64,000 bases of DNA from Symbiodinium natans (Eukaryota; Sar; Dinophyceae; Suessiales; Symbiodiniaceae): assembly GCA_905221605.1 (NCBI GenBank), contig CAJNDS010002344.1, positions 1-64,000 of the forward strand, given 5' to 3'. Position numbers and translations under genes: made by a program. Below, piece after piece: positions 33,075-44,362 of the stretch. The notes under the pieces were generated by a model. The model made no database searches and was not told where the DNA came from. It worked only from the letters and a program-made list of their open reading frames with translations. Position 1 is the first letter of the stretch. The number at the start of each line of letters is the position of its first letter.

Positions 33075-33221
33075 GGGCCACCGTGGCGGCAAACAAGCCA
33101 GGTCTAGGGTTTAGGGTTTAGGGTTTAGGGTTTAGGGTTTAGGGTTTAGGGTTTAGGGTTTAGGGTTTAGGGTTTAGGGTTTAGGGTTTAGGGCCACCTT
33201 TGCGGCAGGACAAGCCAGGTC
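33075..33221. repeat. TTTAGGG array flanked by a 30-bp duplication
   Basis: About twelve TTTAGGG units lie between two imperfect copies of a 30-bp segment (GGGCCACCGTGGCGGCAAAC at 33075 and GGGCCACCTTTGCGGCAGGA at 33191, both continuing to CAAGCCAGGTC). Confidence 0.85.
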
Positions 33222-33851
33222 CACTTGGAGGTTTTTTGGGTGCTTATTGCTATCCAATTATAGCTGTACTTCTAGGGTTTAGGGTTTAGGGTTATCACTG
33301 TGCTGAAAACTGTACTTCTGCCCATATTTGGGTACTTAAGGGGCTTATAAGTGGGTTTTAAGTACACTTACAATTGGTGAATAAGTACCATGAACCTCTT
33401 GTTGGTTTATGGTGAGCCAGGTCTAGGACACAAGGTGGTCTATGGTTCAGGTGGTTTGGGGTCCAGGGTGCAGGGTTTAGAGTTTATAGCCTTCCAGGCT
33501 TCTAAGGGTTTTGGGTTTAGTGCGTTTAGGGTTTTAGGGTGCGAAAGTGTCGATCGGGTACCAGGGAGGACCTTGGGACCGTTTTCTCTCCTCAAGTTGG
33601 CGTTGAAGAACGTGTTAGGAATAGTGTTTGAAAGCTTTTAAGGGTCCTAAACCCTAAACCCGAAACCCCAAACCCCAAGCCCTAAACCCCAAACCCAAGA
33701 GTGCTTGGAAGCTTTGGCACCGGCCAATCTGGGTCCCTTCATGGTTCCAATTCGATTACGTTCGTTGGTCTTCCCTAGCCCTAAACCGTAAACCCTAGCC
33801 CCTAAACCTAAAACCTAAAACCAAACCCTATAAACCCTCAACCCTAAGAAG

Positions 33852-33951
33852 CGACCCCAATGCCAGCGGCCGCATTTCAAGAGCATTCCCTACAAGAGGC
33901 GGCCGACATTTCGCAAACTGGGCCCGCAGGACTAGAGAGGTTCCTGGCAAT
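33852..33951 (+). CDS. Candidate internal exon, unknown protein
   Basis: After CCTAAGAAG the frame reads PMPAAAFQEHSLQEAADISQ then TGPAGLERFLA, ending where GTAGGGGTCGG, the left end of a family G element, offers a GT donor. The phrase encoding ADISQT recurs at about 34648-34668. Function not recognised. Confidence 0.4.
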
Positions 33952-34050
33952 GTAGGGGTCGGAATAATTAGGAATCGTTGTCCCTTATGGTCCTTTGAAG
34001 AATTATACGTTAATAACCCCCCAAAAGCCCTGTTCTAATTATTAAGGCCG
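33952..34050. mobile_element. TIR element family G, copy 1
   Basis: Left end GGGGTCGGAATAATTAGGAA, right end TTCTAATTATTAAGGCC, an imperfect inverted repeat. Relatives: 35786-35897, 40585-40700, 54170-54276 (inverted) and 54362-54560. Confidence 0.6.
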
Positions 34051-34197
34051 TATGATGTGATCCGAGCTTTTGGGGTGGTTCTGTTCGTCCGCGGTGCTGT
34101 TTGGGACGCTGCCTCGGGAATGTCTTGATTTGAAACCAGGAGGGTCCGTTGCAGGGCTCAGGGAAGTGAACGAAGTGGCCCTAAACCCTAAATTCTA

Positions 34198-34320
34198 AAC
34201 CCCAAACCCCAAACCCCAACCCCAAACCCCAAACCCCAAACCCCAAACCCCAAACCCCTAACCCCAAACCCCAAACCCCAAACCCCAAACCCCAAACCCC
34301 AAACCCCAAACCCCAAACCC
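34198..34320. repeat. CCCCAAA variant array
   Basis: About seventeen units of CCCCAAA, homogeneous except one CCCCTAA. A mutated telomeric unit appears to have been amplified. Confidence 0.95.
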
Positions 34321-34343
34321 TAAGAAAGAAAAGCCAAAGCCAG

Positions 34344-34668
34344 GTAAGCCGATGATCAGCTGGGTGGTGGACAACTTGTCCTTGCAGGCAGATGACTCCC
34401 TGATACTTGGGTAGCCCAGTGGTGCCCTTTTGCCCCTTCTTTTGGTTCGAAGTCCCCTTGTAAAGTAACCAAAGCAGGGTTTACCCCAAACCCTTAACCC
34501 TAAACCCCCTAAACCCTAAACCCCCTAAACCCTAAACTCTGAGGCCCCTAAACCCCAAACCCTTATCATAACATGGTTACTGGGCTACCAAGGATCATCA
34601 TCTTCAACCCAAGCTGGATGAGCATGAAGAACTTCATGCGCCTCGGCCTGGCGGACATTTCGCAAACT
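34344..34668 (+). CDS. Two exons joined across a family A element
   Basis: Exon 34344-34410 reads KPMISWVVDNLSLQADDSLI then LG; exon 34593 onward reads IIIFNPSWMSMKNFMRLGLA then DISQT. The intron 34411-34592 begins GTAGCCCAGTGG and ends GGGCTACCAAG. Exon 1 leaves GG and exon 2 supplies G, restoring a Gly codon in phase 2. The pattern of a hydrophobic strand followed by NPSW resembles nucleotide-sugar or nucleotidyltransferase proteins, but I do not assign it. The right end is uncertain: an in-frame TAG follows at 34669. Confidence 0.5.
34411..34592 (+). mobile_element. Family A TIR element acting as a GT-AG intron
   Basis: Ends GTAGCCCAGTGG and TTACTGGGCTACCAAG are inverted repeats. A degenerate CCCTAAA array (about 34495-34565) occupies the right half. 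Both splice dinucleotides lie within the TIRs. Confidence 0.72.
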
Positions 34669-34687
34669 TAGAAGCATAGCCCTACTC

Positions 34688-34985
34688 ATCTGGGGCTTTA
34701 CGAAAAAAGGTGACCCTAAAATAGACCCCCCCCAAAAAAAAAAATAATCAGATTCCCTTATAGTAAGCACCACAAAAAGGTACCCCCTAATGTCGGAAAC
34801 CCCCCACATCCCCATGTATGGCTGCCCATGAACCTCCAACTCTAGTCGAGAGGGGCTTAGCGAAGTAGGGTTTCAATTTCTTGTACCCCCAAAAGGACAC
34901 CCAATGTATACACACACACCAACATTAACAAGGAACCTTATATACGCTCACCAAAAACAGAAAGATAAACCCTGCTTCAACTTAC
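34688..34985. mobile_element. TIR elements family F (34688-34806) and M (34866-34985, inverted)
   Basis: Family F runs from TTTACGAAAAAAGGTGACCC to CTAATGTCGGAAACCCCCC. Family M runs from AGTAGGGTTTCAATTTCTTG to AGATAAACCCTGCTTCAACT and is the reverse complement of the element at 60507-60630. Confidence 0.55.
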
Positions 34986-35785
34986 CTTAACCTGGCTCCC
35001 CAGTACTTCTTGAGTGCTTGAATCTTCTAAGCCGGTTTGTACTTACGGGAGCTGCGGTTTAGGGTTTAGGGTTTAGGGTTTAGGGTTTAGGGTTTAGGGT
35101 TTAGGGTTTAGGGTTTAGGGTGGGTGCTGTAGGTGACTAAGGGGGACTGACCTTTTGGCCCTCTGTTGGCTCTTGTATGTCATTTGTCCTCGGTCCGCAA
35201 TGACCGGTTCTCGGACCCAGAGTCGGCCGCTAATTCCTTCTTTTAGGGTTTATAGGGTTTAGGGTTAGGGTTTAGGGTTTAGGGTTTAGGGTAATTAAAT
35301 AGGTCCCAGAGTAGGCCCTTATTCCTTTTCTTTCCGGGTTTTTAGTTCCCTTATAAGCCCCTCTAAACCATGAAGGGTCCCCTTTTCAATCCTTGGTTGC
35401 TCTTGGGTCCAGTAGTGCATTGGCGTTGTGTTTCAAGGTCAGGCTTTAGAAAGAAAACCTTGCGCCCTAATCCCGGCACTTTACAGCTGGTGCTTGTGAA
35501 TGCCTAAATCCTTACAAGCTCAAGCTCTCTCCATAAAACAGTTCGGTGGGCCTAAACCCTGAACCCCACCAGCCCTAAAATTCCCTATGGGGCGTAAGCA
35601 TTCAACATCTCAACAATCCCTAATCCCTACACCCTAAACCCTAGAAGTAGCTGGGCTTAAGACTGCCCGGGTCTCATCCAGCCAAATGCTTAACAAGACG
35701 CCAGGGCCCCTGAATCCTAGAGGGGCCTTAAGAACTAGAATAGTTTTTTGGGGTTTCGGGTTCAAGGTTTAGGGTTTAGGTTGGG

Positions 35786-35897
35786 GTATTATAATATAAT
35801 AACCGTATTCCCGTATCGTCCCTGTATATCTCTAATATTATTAGAGATATACAGGGACGATAAGGGAATGCGGTTCGTCATTATTCCGACCCAATTT
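35786..35897. mobile_element. Hairpin element, family G, with a 47-nt palindrome
   Basis: The core 35815-35861 is a perfect inverted repeat: 23-nt arms starting ATCGTCCCTGTATATCTCTA with a single-base loop. Flanking bases extend the pairing imperfectly to about 35803-35873, and the outermost parts (ATTATAATATAATAA, CATTATTCCGACCC) resemble family G ends. Confidence 0.85.
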
Positions 35898-36537
35898 CGG
35901 TACCCCTTTTGCCCATTGTGCACCCTCAAGTCCAGCAGGCAAGAGATGCTCGCGGACAAAGATTCGCGGATTAGGCCTCGGATTTGGGCGTTGCAGGTTT
36001 AGGGTTTAGGGTTTAGGCCCCGGCTTTGGGCGTTTCAGGGGCTGGAGTGTGGGGTTCGGGGTTCGGGGTTTTTTTCCCTAGACCCGAAAACCCGGGTGCA
36101 ACCACGAAGCCAAACTCGCACTACTCATAGGCAGTTTACGGGGTGCAGCTGTTGTAAAGTGTAAGGTTCATGAAGTTTAGGGCTTGTTCTTAGGCATCTT
36201 GCAGCCAGTGGCCTGTGCCTATGTATTGAGGCTGAGACGCATGGGTTTAGGGTTGAGGGTTGAGGGTTTAGACTTTAGCCCTAAACCCTACAAAGCCCGA
36301 GCCCAAACCTCAAACCGCCAAAAGGCAGGGAGAAAAAAACGCCGACGAGTCAGCAAGTCAGTATTTGGGGTCTCGTTCGTTCTATCCCCCCCACAATGGA
36401 TAACTTGTAGAAACAACCTTCATACAAATGGTTCGAGTACCTCTCTGCCCATTGACCTAGGCTTTCAGTCTTCGGGTTGAGGGTTTACGGTTCAAGGCAG
36501 GTGGCACAATCCGCGACCCCTGGAATCCTGAACCCTG

Positions 36538-36736
36538 GGCCCCCCCCCCCTCCCCCCCCCTCCCCCCCCCCTCCCCCCCCCCCCCCCCCCCCTCCCCCCC
36601 CCCCTCCTCCCCTCCCCCCCCCCTCCCCCCCCCCCCCCCTCACCCCCCTCCTCCCCCCCCCTCCCCCCCCCCTCCCCCCCCACCCCTCCCCCCCCCCTCC
36701 CCCCCCCTCCCCCCCCCCCCCCCCCAAAAAAAAAAA
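36538..36736. repeat. C-rich tract with single T interruptions, then poly-A
   Basis: About 185 bp of C runs (5-20) separated by T, closed by A12. Poly-Pro/poly-Gly open frames are artefacts. Confidence 0.95.
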
Positions 36737-36829
36737 CTTTTCTCACGATCTCCCTTCAGCAACGCCCTGAACCCTAAACGCCAAAGATCGGGCTTCAACC
36801 TGAAATTCGACCCTAAACCCCAATTTCAT

Positions 36830-36912
36830 GGGTTCTCCTAGTCTTTTAGTTAACCTAATTCAGGTTATTAAGGGGGAACCCAGGGGTGGGGGGCAGTAGT
36901 AGGGAAACCCAT
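36830..36912. repeat. Short family I-like element
   Basis: GGGTTCTCCTAGTC at the left faces GGGGGAACCCAGGGG and AGTAGTAGGGAAACCC at the right, similar to the copies at 10764 and 44363. Confidence 0.4.
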
Positions 36913-37378
36913 GATCTAAAGCACATGGGTAAGGGTGAAAGGGATACATGTTTGCCGAACTCAGCCTCGGGTTCAGTTTCAAGTGACCTTGAACCCTTGA
37001 AAATTGCAAAGCCCCAGCTGCTACATCCGACATGGCCTCGCACTCTAGAAGCCCAGAAGGTTTCTAACCACAAAGCCCTGGAGCCTCAAGCCCCCTAAGC
37101 CCCTTCAAGCCTACCCTCTCAACTCCCTAACGCCATCCACCCCGAAACCCTGGAATCTCAAAGAAAGACTGCTCAACGAAAGACTTTCAAGCCACACTGC
37201 TTTGAAGCCTATACAAACCCTAAACCCCAAACCCAAAACCCCAAACCCCAAACCCCAAACCCCAAACCCTAAACCCTAAACCCTAAACCTGCCCGCCACC
37301 CCTCTGGCCTCCATTGGGTAAGCGGGCGATCAGCGAGACCAGGGCAGGCTCTGCTGGCTCGAGCTAGAGTCGCCTCGT

Positions 37379-37455
37379 CTAGGGTTTAGGGTTTAGGGTT
37401 TAGGGTTTAGGGTTTAGGGTTTAGGGTTTAGGGTTTAGGGTTTAGGGTTTAGGGT
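37379..37455. repeat. TTTAGGG array
   Basis: Eleven perfect units, directly to the right of an open stretch at 37290-37378. Confidence 0.95.
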
Positions 37456-38596
37456 TCCTCACGAGGACTCCTTCGCCTCTAACACGGAGACATGGAGTGT
37501 CCTTTGCCTTCTGGCAGGGCGGCGTCCGTGAATGCTGGTTTTATTGTTTAGGGTTTAGGGTTTAGGGTTTGGGGTTTGGGGTTTAGGGTTTAGAGTGTTT
37601 AGGGTGATTTCTTGCCTTCTGGCCGCGGGCCTGATTTTCCCCTACACACCCGACCTTTTCAAGGCCCTGGAAGAATCCATGAAAGGGCCCTTCGGCCCAC
37701 AACGTCCCACTCATCCCCACGCAAACGCTCGGGTTGTGGCCGCTATAGCGTCAGAGTGGGAATTTTGAACGGCTCTGGCATGCTGTGAGTAGTGTTTGGG
37801 TGGCCTTGGGGTGGGCATGTTTACATAAAATTGCGTTCAGCTGACCAATGCTGCACCCTAAACCCAAAACCCAAAACCCTAAACCCTAAACCCTAAACCT
37901 TATAAGCCCTACACCCTAAACCTGAACCCTAAAGCCTAGAACCCCAACCACACCACAGGGGGGCTGGTGGACTGGAAGCCCTAAAACCCTAAGCCCTGTG
38001 CACGGGAGGCTCGTGGAGTTGCCAGGCCCCACCCGAGGAGCTGCCGAGACAGTGCCTTGGACTTCGCTCTTCAGGGTTTCGGTTTAGGGGTTTAGGTTTC
38101 GAGCTTGTGTTTTTTAATATAAGGGTTTAGGGGTTTGGGGTTTAGGGTTTAGGGTTTAGGGTTTAGGGTTTAGGGTTTAGGGGTTTGGGGTTTAGGGTTT
38201 AGGGTTTAGGGCTTCAAGGTTGGGTGTAGGGTTCGGGTTTGCCTGCAGCCCCTTCCCCCAAAGTACCCCATTTGATAAGGGCCTAAGTGTACCTGAATGA
38301 GGGTATCCAGGGCATTTTTACAGGGTATTAAGGGGTGCCTAGGTTGGATTCAAAGTTTTAGGGTTAACGTTCCGGGTTTTAGAGTTCGGTTTTTATGGTT
38401 TAGGGTTGAGGGTTGAGGTTCCGGGCTTCAAGGTTTTTGGGTTTTGGGATTGGGGTTGCCTCAAGGGCCTTAAGTACACACAGGCTTACTCCTTGCCACT
38501 GGTCCTCCTGCCTGATACCAATGGTTGGCTGCGCCCAAATCCAAAGCCAGAAACCCTAAACCCCAAACACTAACCCTAAACCCCAAATCTCCTTAG

Positions 38597-38742
38597 GGTG
38601 TTCTTAAGGGAGGGGAGTTCAAGGGGGGGGTATGTAACCTAAGGTTCCCTTATACTCCCCACTAATTACTCCCTAAGGCTCCCTAAGCTTCCCTATTAGG
38701 CACCTACCCCCTTGAAGCCCCCTCCCTTAAGAACCCCATAAT
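38597..38742. mobile_element. Long inverted-repeat element
   Basis: GGGTGTTCTTAAGGGAGGGG and the next GAGTTCAAGGGGG pair with CCCCCTTGAAGCCCC and CTCCCTTAAGAACCCC at the right. The core contains TTCCCTTATACTCCCC. Confidence 0.65.
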
Positions 38743-39031
38743 CTCCCCGCGCTGCGCAGCAACGAGGTGCTGATCGGTCTCCAAGCGCTGCCCCAGGACC
38801 CCAACTCAACGTTTAGGATTCAGAGTTCACGGTATAGGGAGCAGAGTTTTGGGGTCTAGCGTTTCAGGGGTTTGGCTTTAGGGGGTTTGGGGGTTGAGGG
38901 TCTCCGGTTAGGGGGCTTTAGGATCAAGAGCATGAACCGTTTTCACGCAGCCACTGTCGACAAGCTCCAGGATGACCAAATGCCAAATTTGGTCAAAGCT
39001 ACAATCACTACACTATATTCCTTCCTCGGGG

Positions 39032-39951
39032 ATGCTGCGTATCCGCATGATCTCGGGCGAAGAGGTGGCTACCGTGCCTTTGGAGGAGGCAAGCAGCGTG
39101 AGGGAAGTGAAGCGGCTCTTGCACCAGGCACACGGCCTCCCTCCGCGCTTCCAGCAGAGGCTCGTCCTCAATGGCGCGAGGCTGGATGATGCTGACAAGC
39201 TCGACTCGCAAGTGGACCTTGAACTTGTTGTGGTTTCTTACTCCAGTGCATCGCGGGCTGAAGCGAACGAGCTCATAGAAGCTGCCCGCAATGGCTCTGT
39301 GAACAAGGCAGGTTTTTGCAGCTTGAGAGCCCAATAGCATGAACCTGATATCCGGATAATTAGGAAGTCTCGGGTGGAACCGTAGTGGAAAACTCAACGA
39401 TCCCTCTAGTCCTACAATCATCAATCTGTCGAGGTTGAGTCACTACTGCAGCTGCCCAGAGATCCAAACGTGGCCACCAGAGATGGTTTGACGCCGCTTT
39501 TACGTGCATCGGCCGCTGGCCGGGTTGAAGTCGTGCGTTTGCTGTTGGAAGCCGGCGCCGACAAGGACGTGGCCGACAGCACGGGCGCCACAGCCCTGAC
39601 GTTGGCATCTGCAGTGGGCCACGTTGAGGTCGTGCTTTTGCTGCTGGAGGCCGGCGCCGACAAGGACGTGGCCGACGCCGATGGCGCCACAGCCCTGATG
39701 GAGGCATCTTACAAAGGCCACGTTGAGGTCGTGCGTTTGCTGCTGGAGGCCGTCGCCGACAAGGATGTGGCCGACACGATGGCGCCACAGCCCTGATGTT
39801 TGCAGCTCAAGAAGGCCACGTTGAGGTCGTGCGTTTGCTGCTGGAGGCCGGCGCCGACAAGAGCTGGGCCGACAGCTGTGGCGACACAGCTCTGATGTGG
39901 GCAGCTCGAGAGGGCCATGTTGAGGTCGAGCGTTTACTATCCCTTGATTGA
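39032..39951 (+). CDS. Ubiquitin-like plus ankyrin-repeat protein, frameshifted
   Basis: Exon 1 39032-39307 begins at MLRIRMISGEEVATVPLEEA, a ubiquitin-like beta-grasp segment (LLHQAHGLPPRFQQRL, then LDSQVDLELVVV). Exon 2 starts at 39434 (VESLLQLPRDPNVATRDGLT) and carries ankyrin repeats, each ending like HVEVVRLLLEAGADKDVAD. The intron 39308-39433 has a GC donor (AAG followed by GCAGG) and an AG acceptor, both phase 0. In the third to fourth repeat, near 39775, one base is missing relative to its neighbours, so the frame stops at 39796; the repeats continue in the +2 frame to a TGA at 39949-39951. Either the gene is a recent pseudogene, the allele is truncated, or this is a sequencing error. 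Ubiquitin-like/ankyrin proteins of this design are numerous in dinoflagellates; function unknown. Confidence 0.72.
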
Positions 39952-41006
39952 GGCATGCGTCTGTCTTTAGAATGTCCGAATGTCTGCTCTGTGAGCCTTC
40001 AGCCTGATGCCACTAATTACGATCCAGCCGGCCATCAAGTGCAAAAGAACCCACACACTGGGTTTAGGGTTTCGGGTGCGGGTTCAGGGTTCAAGGGTTC
40101 AGGGTATAGGGTCTCTAGGCCTCTAGTTTTTGGGCTTCAGGACATGAATGTTTAAGGCTTTTCAGGGTTTCGTGTTTCAAGTTGTGGGCTTTAAGCGGTT
40201 TAATTAAGGTTCCGGGCTTTGAGGGCGATGGCCTGAGTACCTTTCTTTTCGGGTGGCTACAAGCCATGGACCTGGGTACTTTGGGGTACAGGTGTACCCC
40301 GAACGGGGCCGTGCTCGCGCGCAGATGCTCTGGACCATCGAGTTGGATGTTGGGGTTTAGGGTTTAGGGTTTAGGGTTTAGGGTTTAGGGTTGCTTCTGG
40401 TTTTTACAGGTTTTAGGGTATAAGACGCAGGGTTCTGAGCACAGACAAGCAGGGCAAGGCGCTCCGATGATGAGCCAGCGCTTAAAGCCTACCAGTCAGT
40501 ACCAACAGCCCTGAACCCTGAGCCCTGCACCCAGACCCTACTAGGTCAATGTCCCCGAAATTTCCTCCAAACCCTGTGTAATCTGGGGGTCGGAATACTT
40601 AATAATTGCTGATAGTATTCCCTTAGGGTCCCTTTAGTAATTATACTATGATAACCCCCCCCCCAAAAAAAAACACCTCATTCTAATTATTCAGGCCCGT
40701 TTAATAATCCCCCTAAATCCCGCAAACTCCTAAACCTTGGGGGCCAAAAGAACCACAAACAATGGGGTCACATACCCTATACGACTATAATCCATATTAA
40801 GGTACATGAAGCATAAACCCATTTAGGGTTCATTTAGTCCCCAAGGAAACCACAAATTCACCACTTCAGCCAGGAGCTTCGAGCTCGACCAACGCTTCTG
40901 GCAGACGCTCAATTCGCAGACGGGGTGGCAGGGTTTACAGGGTTAGGGTTAGGTTTATGGTTCAGGGTTCAGGGTTCAGGGTTCAGGGTTTAGGGTTTAG
41001 GATTTA

Positions 41007-41104
41007 CAGTAAACTCCGGAAAGTTGGAACATGGTTTAAGGATGATTAGAGGTGGGATTCCCTTTAGTATACCTTTGGGGTATGCAACTTTTTCGAGTTT
41101 ACTG
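41007..41104. mobile_element. TIR element family N
   Basis: CAGTAAACTCCGGAAAGTTG at the left pairs with CAACTTTTTCGAGTTTACTG at the right, about 98 bp overall. It lies between TTTAGGG words on both sides. Confidence 0.75.
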
Positions 41105-41516
41105 CAGGGTTTAGGAAGGCTGCTTGAGATGTGAAGTATGCTACCTTTTTAATGTCCCAATGGGCGGGTGGGTATTTCTCCGTCACTTGACATTCTGCTT
41201 GAGATGCTGAACCTTTCACCCTAAACGCTAAACCCTAAACCCCAAACCCCAACCCTAAACCCCAACCCTAAACCCGAACCTTAACCCCTAACCCTAAAAC
41301 CTAAACCTTCAACAAAGAAGAGTTGGAACCCTGCAAGCCCTGAAGCCCTGAAACTCCAAACCCAGAACGTCTAACATGTCTGGCCATGGGGTCTGGGTGG
41401 TTTTGGGGTCCGGGCTTATAGGTTTGAGGGTTTAGGGTTTAGGGTTTAGGGTTTAGGGTTTAGGGCTCAGTGTGTCTCTGCAGGACATATTGGGGTTTTG
41501 GCTCAAGGGCTTGGGG

Positions 41517-41681
41517 AGTTGCTCCTTATACTATCTGTCCTTGAAAGGGATTTCAATAGGGGTGTACTCTAGACTCCCTATTAAGGACTGTTAGTATAGG
41601 GAGGAACATGAAACCCGAAACCCTAAACCCTAAACCCTAAACTCCCGATTGAGGACTGTTATAGTATAAGGGGGAACATGA
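41517..41681. mobile_element. TIR element family O with duplicated right end around a telomeric array
   Basis: GTTGCTCCTTATACTATCTG faces GTTAGTATAGGGAGGAAC (TIRs, 41519-41610). Its right end (41573-41611, ACTCCCTATTAAGGACTGTT and on) is repeated imperfectly at 41641-41681 after four CCCTAAA-type units. Confidence 0.75.
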
Positions 41682-43610
41682 GCAAGGATGGAGATACCTT
41701 CTACACCGCGGATGTCGTCGGCCAGTTTCGCAAGATCGCGGCTGGGCTGCAGCTAAGAAACCCGAAGCCCTAAACCCGAAAACCCTAAACCCTAAACCCT
41801 AAACCGAAACCCCTAAACCCTCAACCTTAAGCCCTAAGCCCTAAACCCTAAACCCTAAACCCACTTTCAATCCCTGAAGCTCGCTAACACCCCATAGACC
41901 CTCGGTAGGCCCTTGAAATCATTCTGTATTTTCCCTTGTTGGGTTTAAGAGGATCATGTTCAGGAATACTTTTCCGAGGGCAACCCAGCGCCATGTGGGT
42001 TTTAAAACGTCGGCCTATGGGCTTCTGAATCTGAGCTTCTTCCAGGTTTAGGGTTTAGGGTTTAGGGTTTAGGGTTTAGGGTTTAGGGTTCAGGGTTCAG
42101 GGTTCAGGGTTTTAGGGTTCAGGGTTTTCTGGGTTGCCTTCAACCTTAAACCCTAAACCCTATACTTGAATCAAGCTTAATCCTAGGCCTGCAGACCCAA
42201 ACCCTGGTGGCCTGGCGAAGTCCTTCCCTGAAGTCCTTCACCTTAAGTTGCGGTTCAGGGTTTTCATGGAAGCCCTCTTTGACTTCGTTGGTTCGTAAGG
42301 CGAGGGTTTCTAGGGGATACTAAGTAGACTTACTGAGTCAAAAGGGTTCTAAGTACCTAAGCCCGAAACCCTAAACCCTAAATCCCAGTACAAGGTTTAG
42401 GTTTCAGGGTGAAGCCCCTGAACCCCGAAGACCTCAAAGCCCCCCCCCCCCCCCCCCCCCCCCCCTCTCCCGTCAAAAGAAGCCGGGGCTTTCTTACTGT
42501 TTGGTTTAGGGTTTAGGGTTTAGGGTTAAGGGTTTGGGCTGAGGGTTTGCAGGGTTTAGGGCAGGCTTAGGTCCGTGAGCCTTAACTAAGCCTTGAGCCA
42601 AAAGACGCTGCAAATTCCTAAAATCCTAAACACTAAGATCTTAAAACCCTAAGCCCCTAAGAATCCTAAGTCCTCAACTGTTGAACTCCTAACCCCAAAA
42701 CCCAATACCGCAAGTGCAAGGGCGTCAGGAATTGGCAGCCCAGTGGTACAACTTTGCCCTCTTTGTTGGTTCTAGTCCCGCTATCAAGTTACCCCCCCCC
42801 CCCCCCCCCACACAAAAAAAAGTCCGTTCATAAAGTTTTGTTACTGGGCAACCAGGAACCCTATATAAACCCCTGGACCTTAAACCCTAGACCGTAAAGC
42901 CCTCCAGAGCAAGCCGAGGCATCCACCCACAACGCCGTCTTCTGCTTTCATGACACCCAGCCGAAGCCCATCTATAGCTCTTTTGCCGCAAGTGTCGGGG
43001 TGGACCCTGAACCCCTGCAAATCCTTAAGGTTCTACAGGGGAGCTAAGGGTTCGTGCTGTGCGAAGGTGTTTCAGCGCGTCAGGGTTGGTGGGCTGTGGT
43101 TAGGTTTGCACTTTGATTTTTGTTTAAGGGCTTTAGGGTACAGGGCTAGTTAGGGGTTTAGGGCTTTAGGGGTAAACGCTGCACCCAAGACATGCCCCAT
43201 GAGCTGCGACAGGGAGGGTCGCAGCCAAAAGGGGGTCCTCGTGCCCCGCCCCCCCCCCCCCCCCCCCCCCCCCCTAACATCACTCGTTTAGGGTTTAAGG
43301 TTCAGGGTTCAGGGTTTCGGGTTCAATTAGGGTTTAGGGTCCACAATCCGAAGGGTTTCAGGTCTATAGCTAGGGTTTAGGGTTTAGGGTTTAGAGCCAA
43401 CAGGTTACATCACAATGGATGATGCCGACAACATCAAAGAAGTGAAGGCCCGTAGAGCGATCAGCACCACCCTCTCTTGTTGATCTGGGGTCTGGGATTC
43501 ATATTCATATGACTTAGTATATAAGGCTCAAGGCCTAAACCCTAAATCCGAACCCTGAACCCTAAACCCTAAACCCCCAAGCCCCACAATTCCCACAAGT
43601 CCTAAGTCCG

Positions 43611-43678
43611 AAGCTGACGCCGAAACAGGCGCAGCAACCAAATAGGTTCTAGGCAGCTCTACACGAGCTCCTCTCCCC
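43611..43678. repeat. 68-bp segment repeated 1.13 kb downstream
   Basis: GAAGCTGACGCCGAAACAGG through CACGAGCTCCTCTCCCC recurs at 44750-44815 with a few changes. In both places CCCTAAA-type units follow at once. Confidence 0.8.
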
Positions 43679-44362
43679 CTAAACCCTAAACCCTAAACCC
43701 TAAACCCTAAACCCTAAACCCTAAGCCCTAAGCCCTAAGCCCTAAACCCTAAACCCTAAACCCTACACAAAGGAGTTTTTTGTTTTGCCGTGGGGCTGTT
43801 TTTGGGCTTCTTGGGTTGACAGGGCATTTAGGGTTAGGGGCTGGTCCTACTGTAGCCCCCAAAGCTTCCAGGGTATAGGGTGTAGAGTTTATAGGGCTGC
43901 TAATTCTGAAGCCCAAAGCCCAAATGTCAGGTTTCAAGGTTTTAGGGTGTAGAGTTTAGAGCGTTCATGGTTGTTTACTCTGAAGTTCAAAGTACAAATT
44001 GCAGGGTTAAAGGTGTCAGCACTGGGGCTTTGTCCCCCCCCCCCAACCTCTTTTGCGACAATGACTTCCAAGACACGCTCTGAACACGAAACCCAGAACC
44101 CAAGGCCCCCAAAACCTTTAGAATGAAGCCGAACTCCCAAGCGTAGCAACCCCCCCGGCCGCACGGTCTACTAAGCCTCAATCCTCAAACCCTAAGCCCC
44201 AAACCCTAAACCCTAATCCCTAAGCCCTAGACCCTAGACCCTAGACCCTAGACCCTACCCCCCATCCCCAAACCTGAGAACTTCAATTCCTTCAGACCCT
44301 GAGCACCCCTCAGCCCCGGCAAGAAAAATCTGCAGCCTCCGAAACTCTGAAGCTCCCTTTAT

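Larger units (their letters stand above)
31679..38930. other. Exon islands, telomeric arrays and TIR elements
   Basis: Same architecture as 6.8-19.6 kb. Arrays include CCCTAAA at 32164-32224 and TTTAGGG at 33105-33190, 35057-35119 and 37379-37455. Supported exon candidates and elements are listed separately. Pieces such as 37290-37380 and 38940-39030 are open but not assignable. Confidence 0.6.
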
